Position numbers and translations under genes: made by a program. A stretch of 64,000 nucleotides of DNA from Muricoccus nepalensis (lineage in GTDB: Bacteria; Pseudomonadota; Alphaproteobacteria; Acetobacterales; Acetobacteraceae). The notes under the pieces were generated by a model that was given only the letters and a program-made list of their open reading frames with translations, was not told the origin of the DNA and did not search any database. Position 1 is the stretch's first letter. Every line of letters starts with the position of its first letter. The DNA is taken from contig NZ_RCZP01000002.1 of assembly GCF_006438825.1 (NCBI RefSeq), positions 342,568-406,567 on the forward strand. The letters are read 5' to 3'. Of the stretch, positions 27,124 to 36,743 are shown one piece after another.

Positions 27124-27867
27124 ATGGCTTTGGATCGGGACATGCAGCGGCGCCTCGTCGCCGAATTCTTTGGCACCTTCTGGCTCGTCTTCGGCGGGTG
27201 CGGGAGCGCCATCTTCGCCGCCGCCTTCCCGCAGCTCGGCATCGGCTTCACCGGCGTCTCCTTCGCCTTCGGGCTGACCGTGCTGACGATGGCCTACGCG
27301 GTGGGCCATATCTCCGGCGGGCACTTCAACCCGGCGGTGACGCTCGGCCTTTGGTCGGCCGGGCGCTGCGCCAGCAAGCACGTCCTGCCCTACATGGTGG
27401 TGCAGGTGGTCGGCGCCGTGGCGGCCGCGGTCCTGCTCTGGCTGATCGCCTCCGGCAAGCCGGACTGGGCCCCGAGCGGCTTCGCCTCCAACGGCTACGG
27501 GGACCTCAGCCCTGGCAAGTACTCCATGGTGGCCTGCTTCGTGGCCGAGGCGTTGCTCACCTTCTTCTTCCTGATGATCATCATCGGCACGACCTCGAAG
27601 GGCGCGGCAACGGGCTTCGCGGGCATCCCGATCGGGCTGGCGCTGACGCTCATCCACCTGATCTCGATCCCCATCACGAACACCTCCGTCAACCCGGCGC
27701 GCAGCACCTCGCAGGCGCTGTTCGGGGGCGCGGAGTATGTCGGCCAGCTCTGGCTTTTCTGGATCGCGCCCCTCGCCGGGGCCTTCCTCGCGGGCATCGT
27801 GGCGCGCGCGCTCTACGAGCCGGCGGACGCCGTCGACACCGTCGTCGAGGAGATGCGGAGGGCCTGA
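27124..27867 (+). CDS. aqpZ: Aquaporin Z
   Basis: A 247-aa water channel with six transmembrane helices and both NPA boxes: HFNPAVTLG near residue 68 and [11 protein letters not shown] near 190. The GGCGSA stretch in helix 1 and the T-S-x-NPAR sequence are typical of AqpZ rather than glycerol facilitators. ATG 27124 follows AAGGA closely; a GTG at 27112 or ATG at 27142 are alternatives. It is monocistronic and divergent from rpsF across 317 bp that hold both promoters; nothing else coding is seen there. Confidence 0.93.
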   Translation: MALDRDMQRRLVAEFFGTFWLVFGGCGSAIFAAAFPQLGIGFTGVSFAFGLTVLTMAYAVGHISGGHFNPAVTLGLWSAGRCASKHVLPYMVVQVVGAVAAAVLLWLIASGKPDWAPSGFASNGYGDLSPGKYSMVACFVAEALLTFFFLMIIIGTTSKGAATGFAGIPIGLALTLIHLISIPITNTSVNPARSTSQALFGGAEYVGQLWLFWIAPLAGAFLAGIVARALYEPADAVDTVVEEMRRA

Positions 27868-27940
27868 GGGCGGCGCCCTCCCGGGCGGGGCGCGCATTGC
27901 CGCGCCGCGCCCGGGCCTGTCATGATCCCGCTCGCCCGCC

Positions 27941-28000
27941 GGCCGGTCCGCCCGCGGCCGGTCCACTTGTGGCCCGTCCGCCCGAGGCCGGTCCGGCGGG
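27941..28000 (+). repeat. Four tandem 15-bp repeats
   Basis: Four consecutive 15-base units in perfect register: GGCCGGTCCGCCCGC, GGCCGGTCCACTTGT, GGCCCGTCCGCCCGA and GGCCGGTCCGGCGGG. They fill most of the gap between aqpZ and the small secreted protein, just before its ribosome binding site. No frame across them looks like a real gene. Confidence 0.8.
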
Positions 28001-28046
28001 GTCCTGTCCCTCCCGGGCAGGGCCGTCACCCGGAGGAAGCCCAGCC

Positions 28047-28304
28047 ATGATCCACCTTCCGCGCCTCGCCCTTCTCGCCGGCCTCGTCGCCGCGCTGGGC
28101 GCCTCTCCCGCCGCGCGGGCCGCCCCGGTCGCGGCCGCGCCGATGATCGGGGCCGCCGTCGCGGGCCTCGGCGCCGGGCTGGTGGAGGACGTGCGCTACG
28201 TCAACCGCTGCCGCCCGGTCGTGATCAACCGCCGCGACCGCTACGGCCGCCCCGTGCAGGTGCGGCGGGAGCAATGCCGCCGGGTCTGGATCGGGCGCCG
28301 CTGA
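28047..28304 (+). CDS. Small secreted basic protein, unknown
   Basis: An 85-aa protein. The ATG at 28047 is preceded by CGGAGGAAG. The first 30 residues form a clear signal peptide ending in ARAAP. The mature part has a small hydrophobic Ala/Gly region and then an Arg/Tyr/Cys-rich end (RYVNRCRPVVINRRDRYGR, two Cys). It is probably periplasmic or secreted. I do not recognise the family. A strong terminator follows. Confidence 0.7.
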   Translation: MIHLPRLALLAGLVAALGASPAARAAPVAAAPMIGAAVAGLGAGLVEDVRYVNRCRPVVINRRDRYGRPVQVRREQCRRVWIGRR

Positions 28305-28356
28305 GGAAAGGGCGGCGCGCGGCCCTTCGCCGGCCCGCGCCGCTCCCGCGCGAGGA

Positions 28357-28386
28357 GGGCCGGCAGGGATCCTGCCGGCCCTTTTT
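28357..28386 (+). terminator. Rho-independent terminator
   Basis: A perfect 11-bp GC stem (GGGCCGGCAGG and its complement) with a 3-base loop GAT, followed directly by TTTTTG. This is the best intrinsic terminator in the window. It ends the small secreted protein transcript and isolates fabD from aqpZ. Confidence 0.92.
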
Positions 28387-28503
28387 GCTGGTGGGACGGC
28401 GCGGGCGCCCCCCGGCGGCTTGCATCCGCGCCCGGCTCCGGTGATTGACAGTTCCGTGACGCGGCCCTACCCCGCCGCGCCCGTCGCAAAAGGTGGTCAC
28501 CGC

Positions 28504-29463
28504 ATGGCGCTCGCTCTCGTTTTCCCTGGCCAGGGCAGTCAGGCCGCCGGCATGGGGCGGGACCTGGCCGGCGCCTTCCCCGCCGCGCGTGAGGTCTTCG
28601 AGGCGGTGGACGAGACGCTCAAGCAGCACCTCACCCGCCTGATGTTCGAGGGGCCGCCGGAGGAGCTGACCCTGACGTCGAACGCCCAGCCGGCGCTGAT
28701 GGCAATGTCGCTCGCGGTGCTGCGGGTGCTGGAGGCCGAGGGGGGCTTCGACGTGCGGGGGCGGGTCGCGCTCGTGGCCGGGCACTCGCTCGGGGAATAC
28801 AGCGCGCTGGCGGCCGCCGGCGCCTTCGACGTCGCCCAGGCGGCGCGGCTGCTGCGGCTGCGCGGCGACGCCATGCAGGCGGCGGTGCCCGCGGGCACGG
28901 GGGCGATGGCGGCGCTTCTCGGGGCCGAGATGGACCAGGCGCGCGCCATCTGCGAGCGGGCGGCGGTCGATCCCGCGACGGAGGAGCGGCAGGTGGTGGA
29001 GGCCGCCAACGACAACGGCGGCGGGCAGGTGGTGATCTCCGGCCACAAGGCCGCGGTGGAGCGGGCCGTCGAGATCGCGAAGGCGGAGGGCATCCGGCGC
29101 GCCATGATCCTGCCGGTCTCGGCGCCCTTCCACTCCTCCCTCATGGCGCCGGCCGCCGATGCCATGGCGGAGGCGCTGGAGCGCGACCCGCCGCGCGCGC
29201 CGGCCGTGCCCGTGGTGGCCAACGTGACGGCCGCGAAGGCGACGGACCCCGACACCATCCGGGACCTGCTGGTGCGGCAGGTGACCGGCACCGTGCGCTG
29301 GCGGGAATGCGTGGCCGCCATGGTCGGGATGGGCTGCGACACCTTCGTGGAGGTGGGGTCCGGCAAGGTGCTGACGGGGCTGATGAAGCGCAACGCGCCG
29401 GACGCGCGGGCCCTGTCCTGCGGCACGCCCGCCGAGATCGAGGCGGTGCTGCGCGCGCTGTGA
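28504..29463 (+). CDS. fabD: Malonyl-CoA:ACP transacylase FabD
   Basis: Loads malonate from CoA to acyl carrier protein for fatty-acid synthesis. The 319-aa protein has the FPGQGSQ start, active-site serine in GHSLGEYSAL near residue 95, and the catalytic His in SAPFHSSLM near 205. ATG 28504 has AAAGGTGG upstream. It is the first gene of a fab operon, and its stop overlaps the GTG of the acetyltransferase gene by 4 bp. Confidence 0.96.
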   Translation: MALALVFPGQGSQAAGMGRDLAGAFPAAREVFEAVDETLKQHLTRLMFEGPPEELTLTSNAQPALMAMSLAVLRVLEAEGGFDVRGRVALVAGHSLGEYSALAAAGAFDVAQAARLLRLRGDAMQAAVPAGTGAMAALLGAEMDQARAICERAAVDPATEERQVVEAANDNGGGQVVISGHKAAVERAVEIAKAEGIRRAMILPVSAPFHSSLMAPAADAMAEALERDPPRAPAVPVVANVTAAKATDPDTIRDLLVRQVTGTVRWRECVAAMVGMGCDTFVEVGSGKVLTGLMKRNAPDARALSCGTPAEIEAVLRAL

Positions 29464-29957
29464 CCCGCATCACGGTCGAGGAGGCGCCCGGGCCGGCCGG
29501 GCAGGCGGTGGGCCGGGACGAGGTCTGGGCGGGGCTGCTGGCCTTCAACGAGGCGCGCGCCGGGGCCGGCTCCTTCGCCTCCCGCCCGCTCAGCGTGCTC
29601 CTGCGGGACGAGGGCGGCGCGGTGCTCGGCGGGCTGGTCGGGCGCAGCTACGCGGGCTGGCTCTACGTCGAGCTGTTCCACCTTCCCGAGGCGCAGCGGG
29701 GCGCCGGCAACGGCCGGGCGATCCTGCGGGCGGCAGAGGAGGAGGCGCGGGCGCGCGGGTGCCTGGGCGTCCGGCTCGAGACCTACTCCTTCCAGGCGCC
29801 GGGCTTCTACGCCGGCCTGGGCTATTCGGTGGTGGGCCGGTTGCGCGACTGCCCGCCCGGCCATACGCGCTTCTCGCTCGCCAGGCGCCTCGACGGCGCG
29901 CCCCTACGGGACGCGGACCCGGGGGGATCATCGGAGGAAACCGCATGTTCGACCTGA
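29460..29957 (+). CDS. GNAT-family acetyltransferase
   Basis: A 165-aa protein with GNAT motif A: LYVELFHLPEAQRGAGNGRAILRAAEEEARARG in two strands/helix, where R-G-x-G-N-G binds acetyl-CoA, and YSFQAPGFYAGLGY near 125 as motif B. The substrate is unknown. The start is GTG at 29460 within the fabD stop (GTGA), and its end overlaps the fabG start by 13 bp, so it is embedded in the fatty-acid operon and translated with it. Related proteins are often annotated as GNAT N-acetyltransferases. Confidence 0.85.
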   Translation: MTRITVEEAPGPAGQAVGRDEVWAGLLAFNEARAGAGSFASRPLSVLLRDEGGAVLGGLVGRSYAGWLYVELFHLPEAQRGAGNGRAILRAAEEEARARGCLGVRLETYSFQAPGFYAGLGYSVVGRLRDCPPGHTRFSLARRLDGAPLRDADPGGSSEETACST

Positions 29958-30682
29958 CCGGCAAGTCCGCCCTCGTCACCGGCGCCACGGGGGGGATCGG
30001 GGCCGCCATCGCGCGGGCGCTCCACGCGCAGGGGGCGCGGGTGGCGCTCACCGGGCGGCGCGAGGCCGAGCTGGCGGCGCTGGCCGGGGAGCTGGGCGAG
30101 CGCGCCTTCGTGGCCGCCGCCGACCTGTCCGACCCCGCGGCGCCGGCCGCCCTGGTGGAGAAGGTGGAGGCGGAATTCGGCGCGCTCGACATCCTCGTGA
30201 ACAACGCGGGGCTGACCCGGGATGGGCTCGCGCTGCGAATGGGCGACAAGGACTGGTCCGACGTGATCGAGGTGGACCTGACCGCCCCCTTCCGCCTGGC
30301 CCGGGCCAGCCTGCGCGGCATGATGAAGCGGCGCTCGGGGCGGATCATCTCCATCGCCTCGATCGTGGGGGTCACGGGCAACCCGGGCCAGGCTAACTAC
30401 GCGGCGGCCAAGGCGGGGCTGATCGGGATGAGCAAGGCGCTGGCCCAGGAGGTGGCGCCGCGGGGCGTGACGGTGAACGTGGTGGCGCCGGGATTCATCC
30501 AGACGGCCATGACGGACGCGCTGAACGAGGCGCAGCGGGCCGCGCTGATGGGGCGCATCCCGATGGGCAAGATGGGGGCGGTCGAGGACATCGCGGCGGC
30601 GGTGGCCTACCTCGCCTCCGGCGAGGCCGCCTGGGTGACGGGGGTGACGCTGCACGTCAACGGCGGGATGGCGATGATCTGA
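29945..30682 (+). CDS. fabG: 3-oxoacyl-ACP reductase FabG
   Basis: NADPH-dependent reduction of 3-oxoacyl-ACP. The 245-aa SDR has TGATGGIGAA near residue 12, NNAG near 85, and the catalytic Ser/Tyr/Lys in SIASIVGVTGNPGQ and NYAAAKAG near 150. FabG-specific features are the GNPGQANY stretch and the VAPGFI-TAMTD end of the NADP loop. The ATG at 29945 has TCGGAGGAA upstream. Confidence 0.95.
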   Translation: MFDLTGKSALVTGATGGIGAAIARALHAQGARVALTGRREAELAALAGELGERAFVAAADLSDPAAPAALVEKVEAEFGALDILVNNAGLTRDGLALRMGDKDWSDVIEVDLTAPFRLARASLRGMMKRRSGRIISIASIVGVTGNPGQANYAAAKAGLIGMSKALAQEVAPRGVTVNVVAPGFIQTAMTDALNEAQRAALMGRIPMGKMGAVEDIAAAVAYLASGEAAWVTGVTLHVNGGMAMI

Positions 30683-30901
30683 GGCCCCCTGCCGGGCCCG
30701 GGAGGTGCATTCCGGGCACAGCGGGGCTTGATCCGCCCGGCGCGGGGCCCATCCTGCGGTCCGGGGCCGAAGCGCGGTCTAGGCCCCCGGAAAAGGGCGT
30801 GCTAAGGCCCGCGCCCTGCGCCGGGGCGTCTCGCGAAATGCCGGACCCGGCCGCAAGGACGATTTCCGGCGGTGCACCGCCATCAGGAGAGAGCAAGCGC
30901 G

Positions 30902-31141
30902 ATGAGCGAAACCGCCGAGAAGGTGAAGAAGATCGTGGTCGAGCACCTCGGCGTCGAGGAGGCCAAGGTCACCCCCGAGGCGTCCTTCATCGACGACCTG
31001 GGCGCGGACAGCCTCGACACGGTCGAGCTGGTGATGGCCTTCGAGGAGGCCTTCGGGGTCGAGATCCCCGACGACGCGGCCGAGAAGATCACGACGGTCG
31101 GCGACGCGATCACCTATATCGACGCGCACAAGGCGGCCTGA
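30902..31141 (+). CDS. acpP: Acyl carrier protein
   Basis: A 79-aa acidic carrier of acyl chains. The 4'-phosphopantetheine attachment serine is Ser37 in [13 protein letters not shown] 30902 follows CAGGAGAGAG. It lies between fabG and fabF as in many bacteria, with a 219-bp gap after fabG that may hold its own promoter. Confidence 0.97.
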   Translation: MSETAEKVKKIVVEHLGVEEAKVTPEASFIDDLGADSLDTVELVMAFEEAFGVEIPDDAAEKITTVGDAITYIDAHKAA

Positions 31142-31304
31142 TCGGCCGCCGGGCGGGACCGGCCATCGCGCCGGCCCCGCTCTCCCAGGAACGAGACGCC
31201 CAGGGCGGGCCGGCATGACCGGTGACCGCCAGAACCCGGATGAAGGCGGGCCCGGATAGAGCCGGACCCGGATCGGCCGGGCGGGGCGCGGAGGAGTAGC
31301 GAGA

Positions 31305-32588
31305 GTGTTCGGTCAGCTCAGGGCCCCGCGCCGCGTCGTCGTCACCGGGATGGGCATCGCCTGCCCGCTCGGGCTCGGGGTGGAGCGCGTCTGGAAGCGC
31401 ATGCTGGGCGGCGAGTCCGGCATCACCGCGATCCAGTCCTTCGACGTCTCGAACATCCCCGCCAAGATCGCCGGCATCGTGCCGAACGGCACGCGCGCCG
31501 ATGGCGGGCTGGACCTGGCCGAGTGGATCCCGGTCAAGGACCAGAAGAAGATGGACCGCTTCATCCAGCTCGCCCTCGTGGCGGCGAGCGAGGCGGTGGA
31601 GGATTCCGGCTGGGTTCCCGAGAGCGAGGACGACCGCCACGCGACGGGCGTGATGATCGGCTCCGGCATCGGCGGCCTGCAGACGATCTACGAGGCCTCG
31701 GTGCAGATCGCGGCCGGCAAGCACCGGCGGCTCTCGCCCTTCTTCATCCCCTCCGCGCTGATCAACCTCGCCTCCGGGCACGTCTCGATCAAGTACGGGT
31801 TCAAGGGGCCGAACCACTCGGTGGTGACGGCCTGCGCGACCGGCGTGCACGCGCTGGGCGACGCCGCGCGGCTGATCGCGCTGGGCGACGCCGACGTGAT
31901 GGTGGCCGGCGGCGCGGAAGCCGCGGTGAGCGAGCTCGGCATGGCGGGCTTCGCGGCCTCGCGCGCCCTGTCCACCGCCTTCAACGACACCCCCGCCGAG
32001 GCCTCCCGCCCCTGGGACAAGGACCGCGACGGCTTCGTCATGGGCGAGGGCGCGGGGGTGCTGGTGCTCGAGGAGTACGAGCACGCGAAGCGGCGCGGCG
32101 CGAAGGTCTACGGCGAGGTGATCGGCTACGGCATGTCCGGCGACGCCTACCACATCACCGCCCCCGCCGAGGGCCACGAGGGCGCCTTCCGGGCGATGAC
32201 CGCCTGCCTGAAGTCGGCGGGCATCGGCACGGGTGACATCCAGTACATCAACGCGCACGGCACGAGCACGCCGCTCGGCGACGACCTCGAGCTGCAGGCG
32301 GTGGAGCGGCTCTTCGGGGAGGACGCCAAGGGCGTGGCCATGTCCTCCACCAAGTCGGCCATCGGGCACCTGCTGGGCGCGGCCGGGGCGGTGGAGGCAA
32401 TCTTCTCGCTGCTCGCGATCCGCGACGACGTGGCGCCCCCGACGCTGAACCTGCACGAGCCCTCGCACCCCTCGGCGATCGACCGGGTGGCGAACGAGGC
32501 GCAGCCGCGCAGGATCGAGGTGGCGCTGTCCAACTCCTTCGGCTTCGGCGGCACGAACGCCTCCATCCTGTTCAAGGCCGCGGCCTGA
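31305..32588 (+). CDS. fabF: 3-oxoacyl-ACP synthase II FabF
   Basis: Elongating condensing enzyme. The 427-aa protein has the catalytic triad Cys-His-His: VTACATGVH near residue 175, NAHGTSTPLGD near 315, and IGHLLGAAG near 350, and ends with NSFGFGGTNAS. The start GTG at 31305 has GGAGGAGTAG upstream. It follows acpP and precedes mltG. Confidence 0.96.
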   Translation: MFGQLRAPRRVVVTGMGIACPLGLGVERVWKRMLGGESGITAIQSFDVSNIPAKIAGIVPNGTRADGGLDLAEWIPVKDQKKMDRFIQLALVAASEAVEDSGWVPESEDDRHATGVMIGSGIGGLQTIYEASVQIAAGKHRRLSPFFIPSALINLASGHVSIKYGFKGPNHSVVTACATGVHALGDAARLIALGDADVMVAGGAEAAVSELGMAGFAASRALSTAFNDTPAEASRPWDKDRDGFVMGEGAGVLVLEEYEHAKRRGAKVYGEVIGYGMSGDAYHITAPAEGHEGAFRAMTACLKSAGIGTGDIQYINAHGTSTPLGDDLELQAVERLFGEDAKGVAMSSTKSAIGHLLGAAGAVEAIFSLLAIRDDVAPPTLNLHEPSHPSAIDRVANEAQPRRIEVALSNSFGFGGTNASILFKAAA

Positions 32589-32647
32589 GCCCCATGTGAG
32601 CGCTGGCCCGGGGGATGGTCCCCGGGGATGAGGGGGACCGCCCGCCG

Positions 32648-33661
32648 ATGGGACGAGCGATCCGTTTCCTGCTGATCCTGGTGCTGCTGCTCGGCGCGGC
32701 CGCGGGCGGCGGCTTTCTCTACGCGCGCTCGGTCTACGAGCGGCCCGGGCCGCTGGCCGAGGCCGCGCCGGTCGTGGTGCCGCGCGGCGGCGCCGAGGCG
32801 ATCGGCGTCGCCCTGGCCGAGCGCGGCGTGGTGGCCGACGGCCGCGCCTTCCTGGCGGCGGCCTGGGCCACGCGGGGCGAGGGGCCGCTGCGGGCCGGGG
32901 AGTTCCTCTTCCCGGCCGGGGCCTCGCTGGCCGATGTCCTCGGGGTCCTCCGCACCGCGCGCCCCGTGCCGCGCCGGCTGACCATTCCCGAGGGGCTGCT
33001 GGCCCGGCAGATCGTGGGGGTGATCGACCGCGCCGAGGGCCTGGTCGGCGAGACGCCGCCGATCGACGAGGGCGAGGTGCTGCCCGAGACCTACACCTAC
33101 CAGTGGGGCGACACGCGCGCCGCCCTCGTCCGCCGGGCGACGGCCGCAATGGACGAGGCGCTGCGCGAGGCCTGGGCGAACCGGGCGCCGGACCTGCCCC
33201 TGGCCTCCGCCCGCGAGGCGCTGGTGCTGGCGAGCATCGTCGAGCGGGAGACGGGGCTGGCGGCGGAGCGGCCGCGCGTGGCCTCCGTCTTCCTCAACCG
33301 CATCCGCCAGGGCATCCCCCTGCAGTCCGACCCGACCGTGGCCTATGCCGCGGCGGACGGGGCGCCGCTGGACCGCGGGCTGACCCGGGCGGACCTCAAC
33401 CGGGAGCACCCCTTCAACACCTACCGGAACCGTGGGCTGACGCCGGGACCGATCGCCTCGCCCGGGAAGGAGGCGCTGCGGGCGGTGACGCGGCCGGAGG
33501 CGACGGACTTCCTCTTCTTCGTGGCCGACGGCAGCGGCGGGCACGCCTTCGCGCGCACGCTGGAGGAGCACAACCGCAACGTCGCCCGCTGGCGCGAGGT
33601 GGAGCGCGCCCGGGCGGGCTCCGGCCCGGCGGCCCCCGCCGCGCCGGCGCCCGCGCGGTGA
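32648..33661 (+). CDS. mltG: Endolytic murein transglycosylase MltG
   Basis: Cuts nascent glycan strands at the inner membrane and sets their length. The 337-aa protein has one N-terminal transmembrane helix (residues 6-24) and the YceG/MltG domain: LPETYTY near residue 142, the catalytic Glu in ASIVERETG near 195, and SDPTVAYA and NTYRNRGLTPGPI further on. It follows fabF by 59 bp, as in other bacteria where mltG sits near fab genes. The C-terminal Ala/Pro tail is disordered. Confidence 0.93.
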   Translation: MGRAIRFLLILVLLLGAAAGGGFLYARSVYERPGPLAEAAPVVVPRGGAEAIGVALAERGVVADGRAFLAAAWATRGEGPLRAGEFLFPAGASLADVLGVLRTARPVPRRLTIPEGLLARQIVGVIDRAEGLVGETPPIDEGEVLPETYTYQWGDTRAALVRRATAAMDEALREAWANRAPDLPLASAREALVLASIVERETGLAAERPRVASVFLNRIRQGIPLQSDPTVAYAAADGAPLDRGLTRADLNREHPFNTYRNRGLTPGPIASPGKEALRAVTRPEATDFLFFVADGSGGHAFARTLEEHNRNVARWREVERARAGSGPAAPAAPAPAR

Positions 33662-33722
33662 GGCCCCGGCCGGAAGGCCGCTCCCCCGCGGGCAGGCCGG
33701 GGCGCTGCGCCGCGCGGGGGGC

Positions 33723-34622
33723 GTGAGCGGGCTCGCGACGCTCCGGGGCTGGCCGCTCTGGTGGCGGCTGCTGGTGATCGCGGCGCTCTGGGGCACGGCC
33801 TTCCCGGTGATCCGCCAGGCGGCGCGCTCGATGCCGCCCTTCGCCTTCTCCTTCAGCCGCGGCGTGGTGGGCTGCATCGCCATGGTCGGCTTCGCCCTCT
33901 GGAGCGGGGCCTTCCGCGGGCTGGGGCCGGGCTTCGTGCGGCACGGGCTGGTGCTGGGGACGACGAACGGCTGGCTCGCGAACTGCCTGACGGCGATCGC
34001 GCTGCTCTCGCTCGGCGCGGCCTCGGCGGCACTGATCCAGTCCACCACCCCGCTCTTCGTGGCGCTGCTCGCCTTCGGCTTTCTGCCGGCGGAGCGGCCG
34101 GGGCCGCGCACCCTCGCGGGCATGGCGCTCGGCTTCGTGGGACTGGGCGTGGTGCTCGGTCCGGCGGCGCTGGCGGGCGGCGAGGCCGGGCTGGCGGGGC
34201 TCGCCATGCTGCTGGTCGCCTTCTCCTACGCCCTGGGCACGGTCTATGTGCGGCGGGTGCGGCCGGGGGCGCCGGTGGTGCTGTCGGTGGGGCAGCAGGT
34301 GGTGGGGGCGGTGGTCGCCGGCGGGCTCAGCCTGGCCTTCGACCCCGCGGGGAGCTTCGACCAGCCCTGGCCGGTCTGGGGGGCCGTGCTCTGGGTGGGG
34401 CTCGTCGCCTCGGCGCTGCCGCTGACCCTGTTCCTGACCCTGCTGCAACGGGCGCGGGCGACGGACGGGGCGATGACGAGCTACCTGCAGCCGGGCTTTG
34501 CGGCCGTCTTCGCGGCGATGCTCCTGGGGGAGTGGCCGGAATGGCGGGTGCTGGCCGGGGGCGCGGTGATCCTGGCCGGGGTCTGGCTCGCGACGAGCGG
34601 GGAGCGGGACGGGCGGGGCTGA
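33723..34622 (+). CDS. EamA/DMT-family transporter
   Basis: A 299-aa inner-membrane protein with ten predicted transmembrane helices in two EamA halves: ALWGTAFPVIRQAARSMPP in the first and FSYALGTVYVRRV in the second. Such proteins export amino acids or other metabolites; the substrate is unknown. The start is GTG at 33723. It lies about 60 bp after mltG and may be read through from it. Confidence 0.82.
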   Translation: MSGLATLRGWPLWWRLLVIAALWGTAFPVIRQAARSMPPFAFSFSRGVVGCIAMVGFALWSGAFRGLGPGFVRHGLVLGTTNGWLANCLTAIALLSLGAASAALIQSTTPLFVALLAFGFLPAERPGPRTLAGMALGFVGLGVVLGPAALAGGEAGLAGLAMLLVAFSYALGTVYVRRVRPGAPVVLSVGQQVVGAVVAGGLSLAFDPAGSFDQPWPVWGAVLWVGLVASALPLTLFLTLLQRARATDGAMTSYLQPGFAAVFAAMLLGEWPEWRVLAGGAVILAGVWLATSGERDGRG

Positions 34623-34668
34623 GGGCCGTCCGCCCCGCCCGGCGAGGGCGAGGCCTCGTCCCCCGCGC

Positions 34669-35757
34669 TCAGGCGGCGACCACCTCGGCCCCGCGCGGCG
34701 CGCGGCAGCGCATGAGCGGCTGGATGCGCTCGCCGTACTCCACGATGCCGCGCTGGAAGTCGTCGAAGGTGAGCAGGACCCCGGCGAGGCCGGGCACCTC
34801 CGACAACTCGTCGAGCATGCGCGCGACCGAGGCGTGGGAGCCGACGAGGGTGCCCATGTTGAGGTTGATGGCGCCCTCGGGCAGGGCGTACTGCCGCGCG
34901 TTGGTGTCGCTGCCGGACTTCGTGTCGGCGGAGGCCTGCTGGGCCATCCAGCCGATGGCCTCGAGGTCGGCGCCGTCGCGGTAGTGCTCCCACTTCGCCA
35001 TGGCGGCCTCGTCGGTCTCGTCGGCGATGATCATGAAGAGGGCCAGCGCGCCGACCTCGCGCCCGGCCTCGGCCGCGGCGGCCCCGACGCGGGCGACCAT
35101 GGGGGCGAGGGCCCGGGGCGTGTTGATGCCCTGGCCGAGGAGGAAGTTGTAGTCGGCGTGGCGGGCCATGAAGCCGAGCCCGGCCTGGCTCTGGCCGGCG
35201 CAGACGATCTTGATGCCGTTCTCCGGCATGGGGAGGAGGCGGCAGTCGTCCATCTGGAAGTACTCGCCCTTGAGATCGGAGCGGCCGGTGGTCCAGAGGT
35301 CGCGCAGGATTTGCGCGTATTCGGAGAGGTGGTCGTAGCGGCGGGCGAAGTGCTCGTCGCCGGGCCAGAGGCCCATCTGCGCGTATTCCGGGCGCTGCCA
35401 GCCTGTGATGAGGTTCACGCCGAAGCGGCCGGGGGCGATGGAATCGATGGTGACGGCCATGCGCGCCATGATCGCGGGCGGCAGGACGAGCGAGGCCGCG
35501 GTCGCAAAAAGTTTGATGCGGCTGGTGACGGCGGCGAGCCCGGCCATGAGGGTGAAGGATTCAAGGTTGTAGTCCCAGAACCCGGTCTTCCCGCCGAAGC
35601 CGCGGAGCTTGATCATGGAGAGCAGGAAGTCGAGGCCGTAGTGCTCGGCCTTTTGGGCGATCTCCTTGTTCAGCTCGAAACTTGGCTTGTACTGCGGCGC
35701 GTTGGACGAGATCAGCCAGCCATTGTTGCCGATGGGGATGAAGACGCCGACTTCCAT
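34669..35757 (-). CDS. rutA: Pyrimidine monooxygenase RutA
   Basis: An FMN-dependent luciferase-like oxygenase. RutA opens the uracil ring in the Rut uracil-degradation pathway. The 362-aa protein matches the RutA pattern almost throughout: [12 protein letters not shown] at the start, [35 protein letters not shown]-like [44 protein letters not shown] and [11 protein letters not shown]. Start ATG is at 35757. No rutB-G gene is adjacent: the neighbours are an EamA exporter and TerC. The call as RutA rather than another LLM flavin oxygenase is based on my recall of E. coli RutA. Confidence 0.88.
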   Translation of the reverse strand: MEVGVFIPIGNNGWLISSNAPQYKPSFELNKEIAQKAEHYGLDFLLSMIKLRGFGGKTGFWDYNLESFTLMAGLAAVTSRIKLFATAASLVLPPAIMARMAVTIDSIAPGRFGVNLITGWQRPEYAQMGLWPGDEHFARRYDHLSEYAQILRDLWTTGRSDLKGEYFQMDDCRLLPMPENGIKIVCAGQSQAGLGFMARHADYNFLLGQGINTPRALAPMVARVGAAAAEAGREVGALALFMIIADETDEAAMAKWEHYRDGADLEAIGWMAQQASADTKSGSDTNARQYALPEGAINLNMGTLVGSHASVARMLDELSEVPGLAGVLLTFDDFQRGIVEYGERIQPLMRCRAPRGAEVVAA

Positions 35758-35948
35758 GGTGCTGTTCCTTCTCGCTGGCCTCTCCCCATGCCGGGGCCGG
35801 GAGCGTCCTGGGCCAAGTGGAGCAAGTCCCGTTCCATCATGGACCGGAACCCCGCGGGAAAGCGCGCCGGCGCGAGGAGCGGGCCTTTTGATGCGGCCGT
35901 CGCCTCCCCATACAGGTGGACGGATTACAGAAAGGACATGTTTCCGCC

Positions 35949-36743
35949 GTGGAAGCCGAACTCGTCGTCGCCTTGTTGGCCCTCATCGGGATGGAGGTGA
36001 TCCTCGGGATCGACAACCTCGTCTTCATCGCCATCCTCACGAACCGCCTGCCCGAGGAGCGCCGACGGTCGGCGCGACTGATCGGGCTCGGGCTCGCGGT
36101 GATCATGCGGCTCGGCATGCTGGCGGGGGTGGGCTGGCTCATCTCGCTGACGCGGCCGATCTTCGGCGTCTGGGGGATGGAGTTCTCCGGCAAGGACCTG
36201 ATTCTGATTGCGGGCGGCCTGTTCCTCATCGGCAAGGCGGTGATGGAGATTCACCACCGCGTCGACCCCGCCTCCCAAGCGGAGGCCAAGGCGGCCAACC
36301 AGGTGACGGCCGGCTTCGGCGCCACGGTGTTCCAGATCATCCTCATCGACATGGTCTTCAGCGTGGACAGCATCCTGGCGGCCGTCGGGCTGACCACGGT
36401 GATGTGGGTGATCGTCGTCGCGATCCTCGTCTCGGTGACGGTGATGCTGCTGTCGATGGACGCCCTGTCGAACTTCATGGAGAAGAACCCGACGGTGGTG
36501 ATGCTGGCCCTCGCCTTCCTGGTCATGATCGGGATGGTGCTGCTGGGCGAGGGCTTCGGCTTCCACGTGCCCAAGGGGTTCGTCTACGTCGCCATGGCCT
36601 TCGCGGCGGGCGTGGAGGGGCTGAACATCTGGGCGCGGCGCGGGGCGGAGCGGAAGCACGCCGCCGAGGCGCCGGCCGCCGGCGCCGCCATCCCCGTGGC
36701 GCCCGTCACCCCGCTGAATCAGCCTTCGACGGAAGCCGGCTGA
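35949..36743 (+). CDS. TerC family membrane protein
   Basis: A 264-aa inner-membrane protein with about seven helices. The family signature is [16 protein letters not shown] in the first helix, with the Asp residue of the metal-binding motif, and [20 protein letters not shown] in the second half. TerC proteins are implicated in manganese export and tellurite resistance. Start GTG 35949 (AAAGGA 12 bases upstream) gives VEAELVVAL; a GTG at 35916 is possible but adds a leader with no family likeness. Its tail overlaps the convergent SDR gene by 38 bp. I see no yybP-ykoY riboswitch upstream. Confidence 0.82.
   Translation: MEAELVVALLALIGMEVILGIDNLVFIAILTNRLPEERRRSARLIGLGLAVIMRLGMLAGVGWLISLTRPIFGVWGMEFSGKDLILIAGGLFLIGKAVMEIHHRVDPASQAEAKAANQVTAGFGATVFQIILIDMVFSVDSILAAVGLTTVMWVIVVAILVSVTVMLLSMDALSNFMEKNPTVVMLALAFLVMIGMVLLGEGFGFHVPKGFVYVAMAFAAGVEGLNIWARRGAERKHAAEAPAAGAAIPVAPVTPLNQPSTEAG

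Noticed and set aside
35758..35948. Possible yybP-ykoY manganese riboswitch before terC
   Set aside because: The conserved loop sequences of that riboswitch are not recognisable in the correct strand.
35938..36000. Short out-of-frame ORF overlapping the terC start
   Set aside because: Its ATG is one base after AAAGGA, too close for efficient initiation, and it is only about 20 codons.
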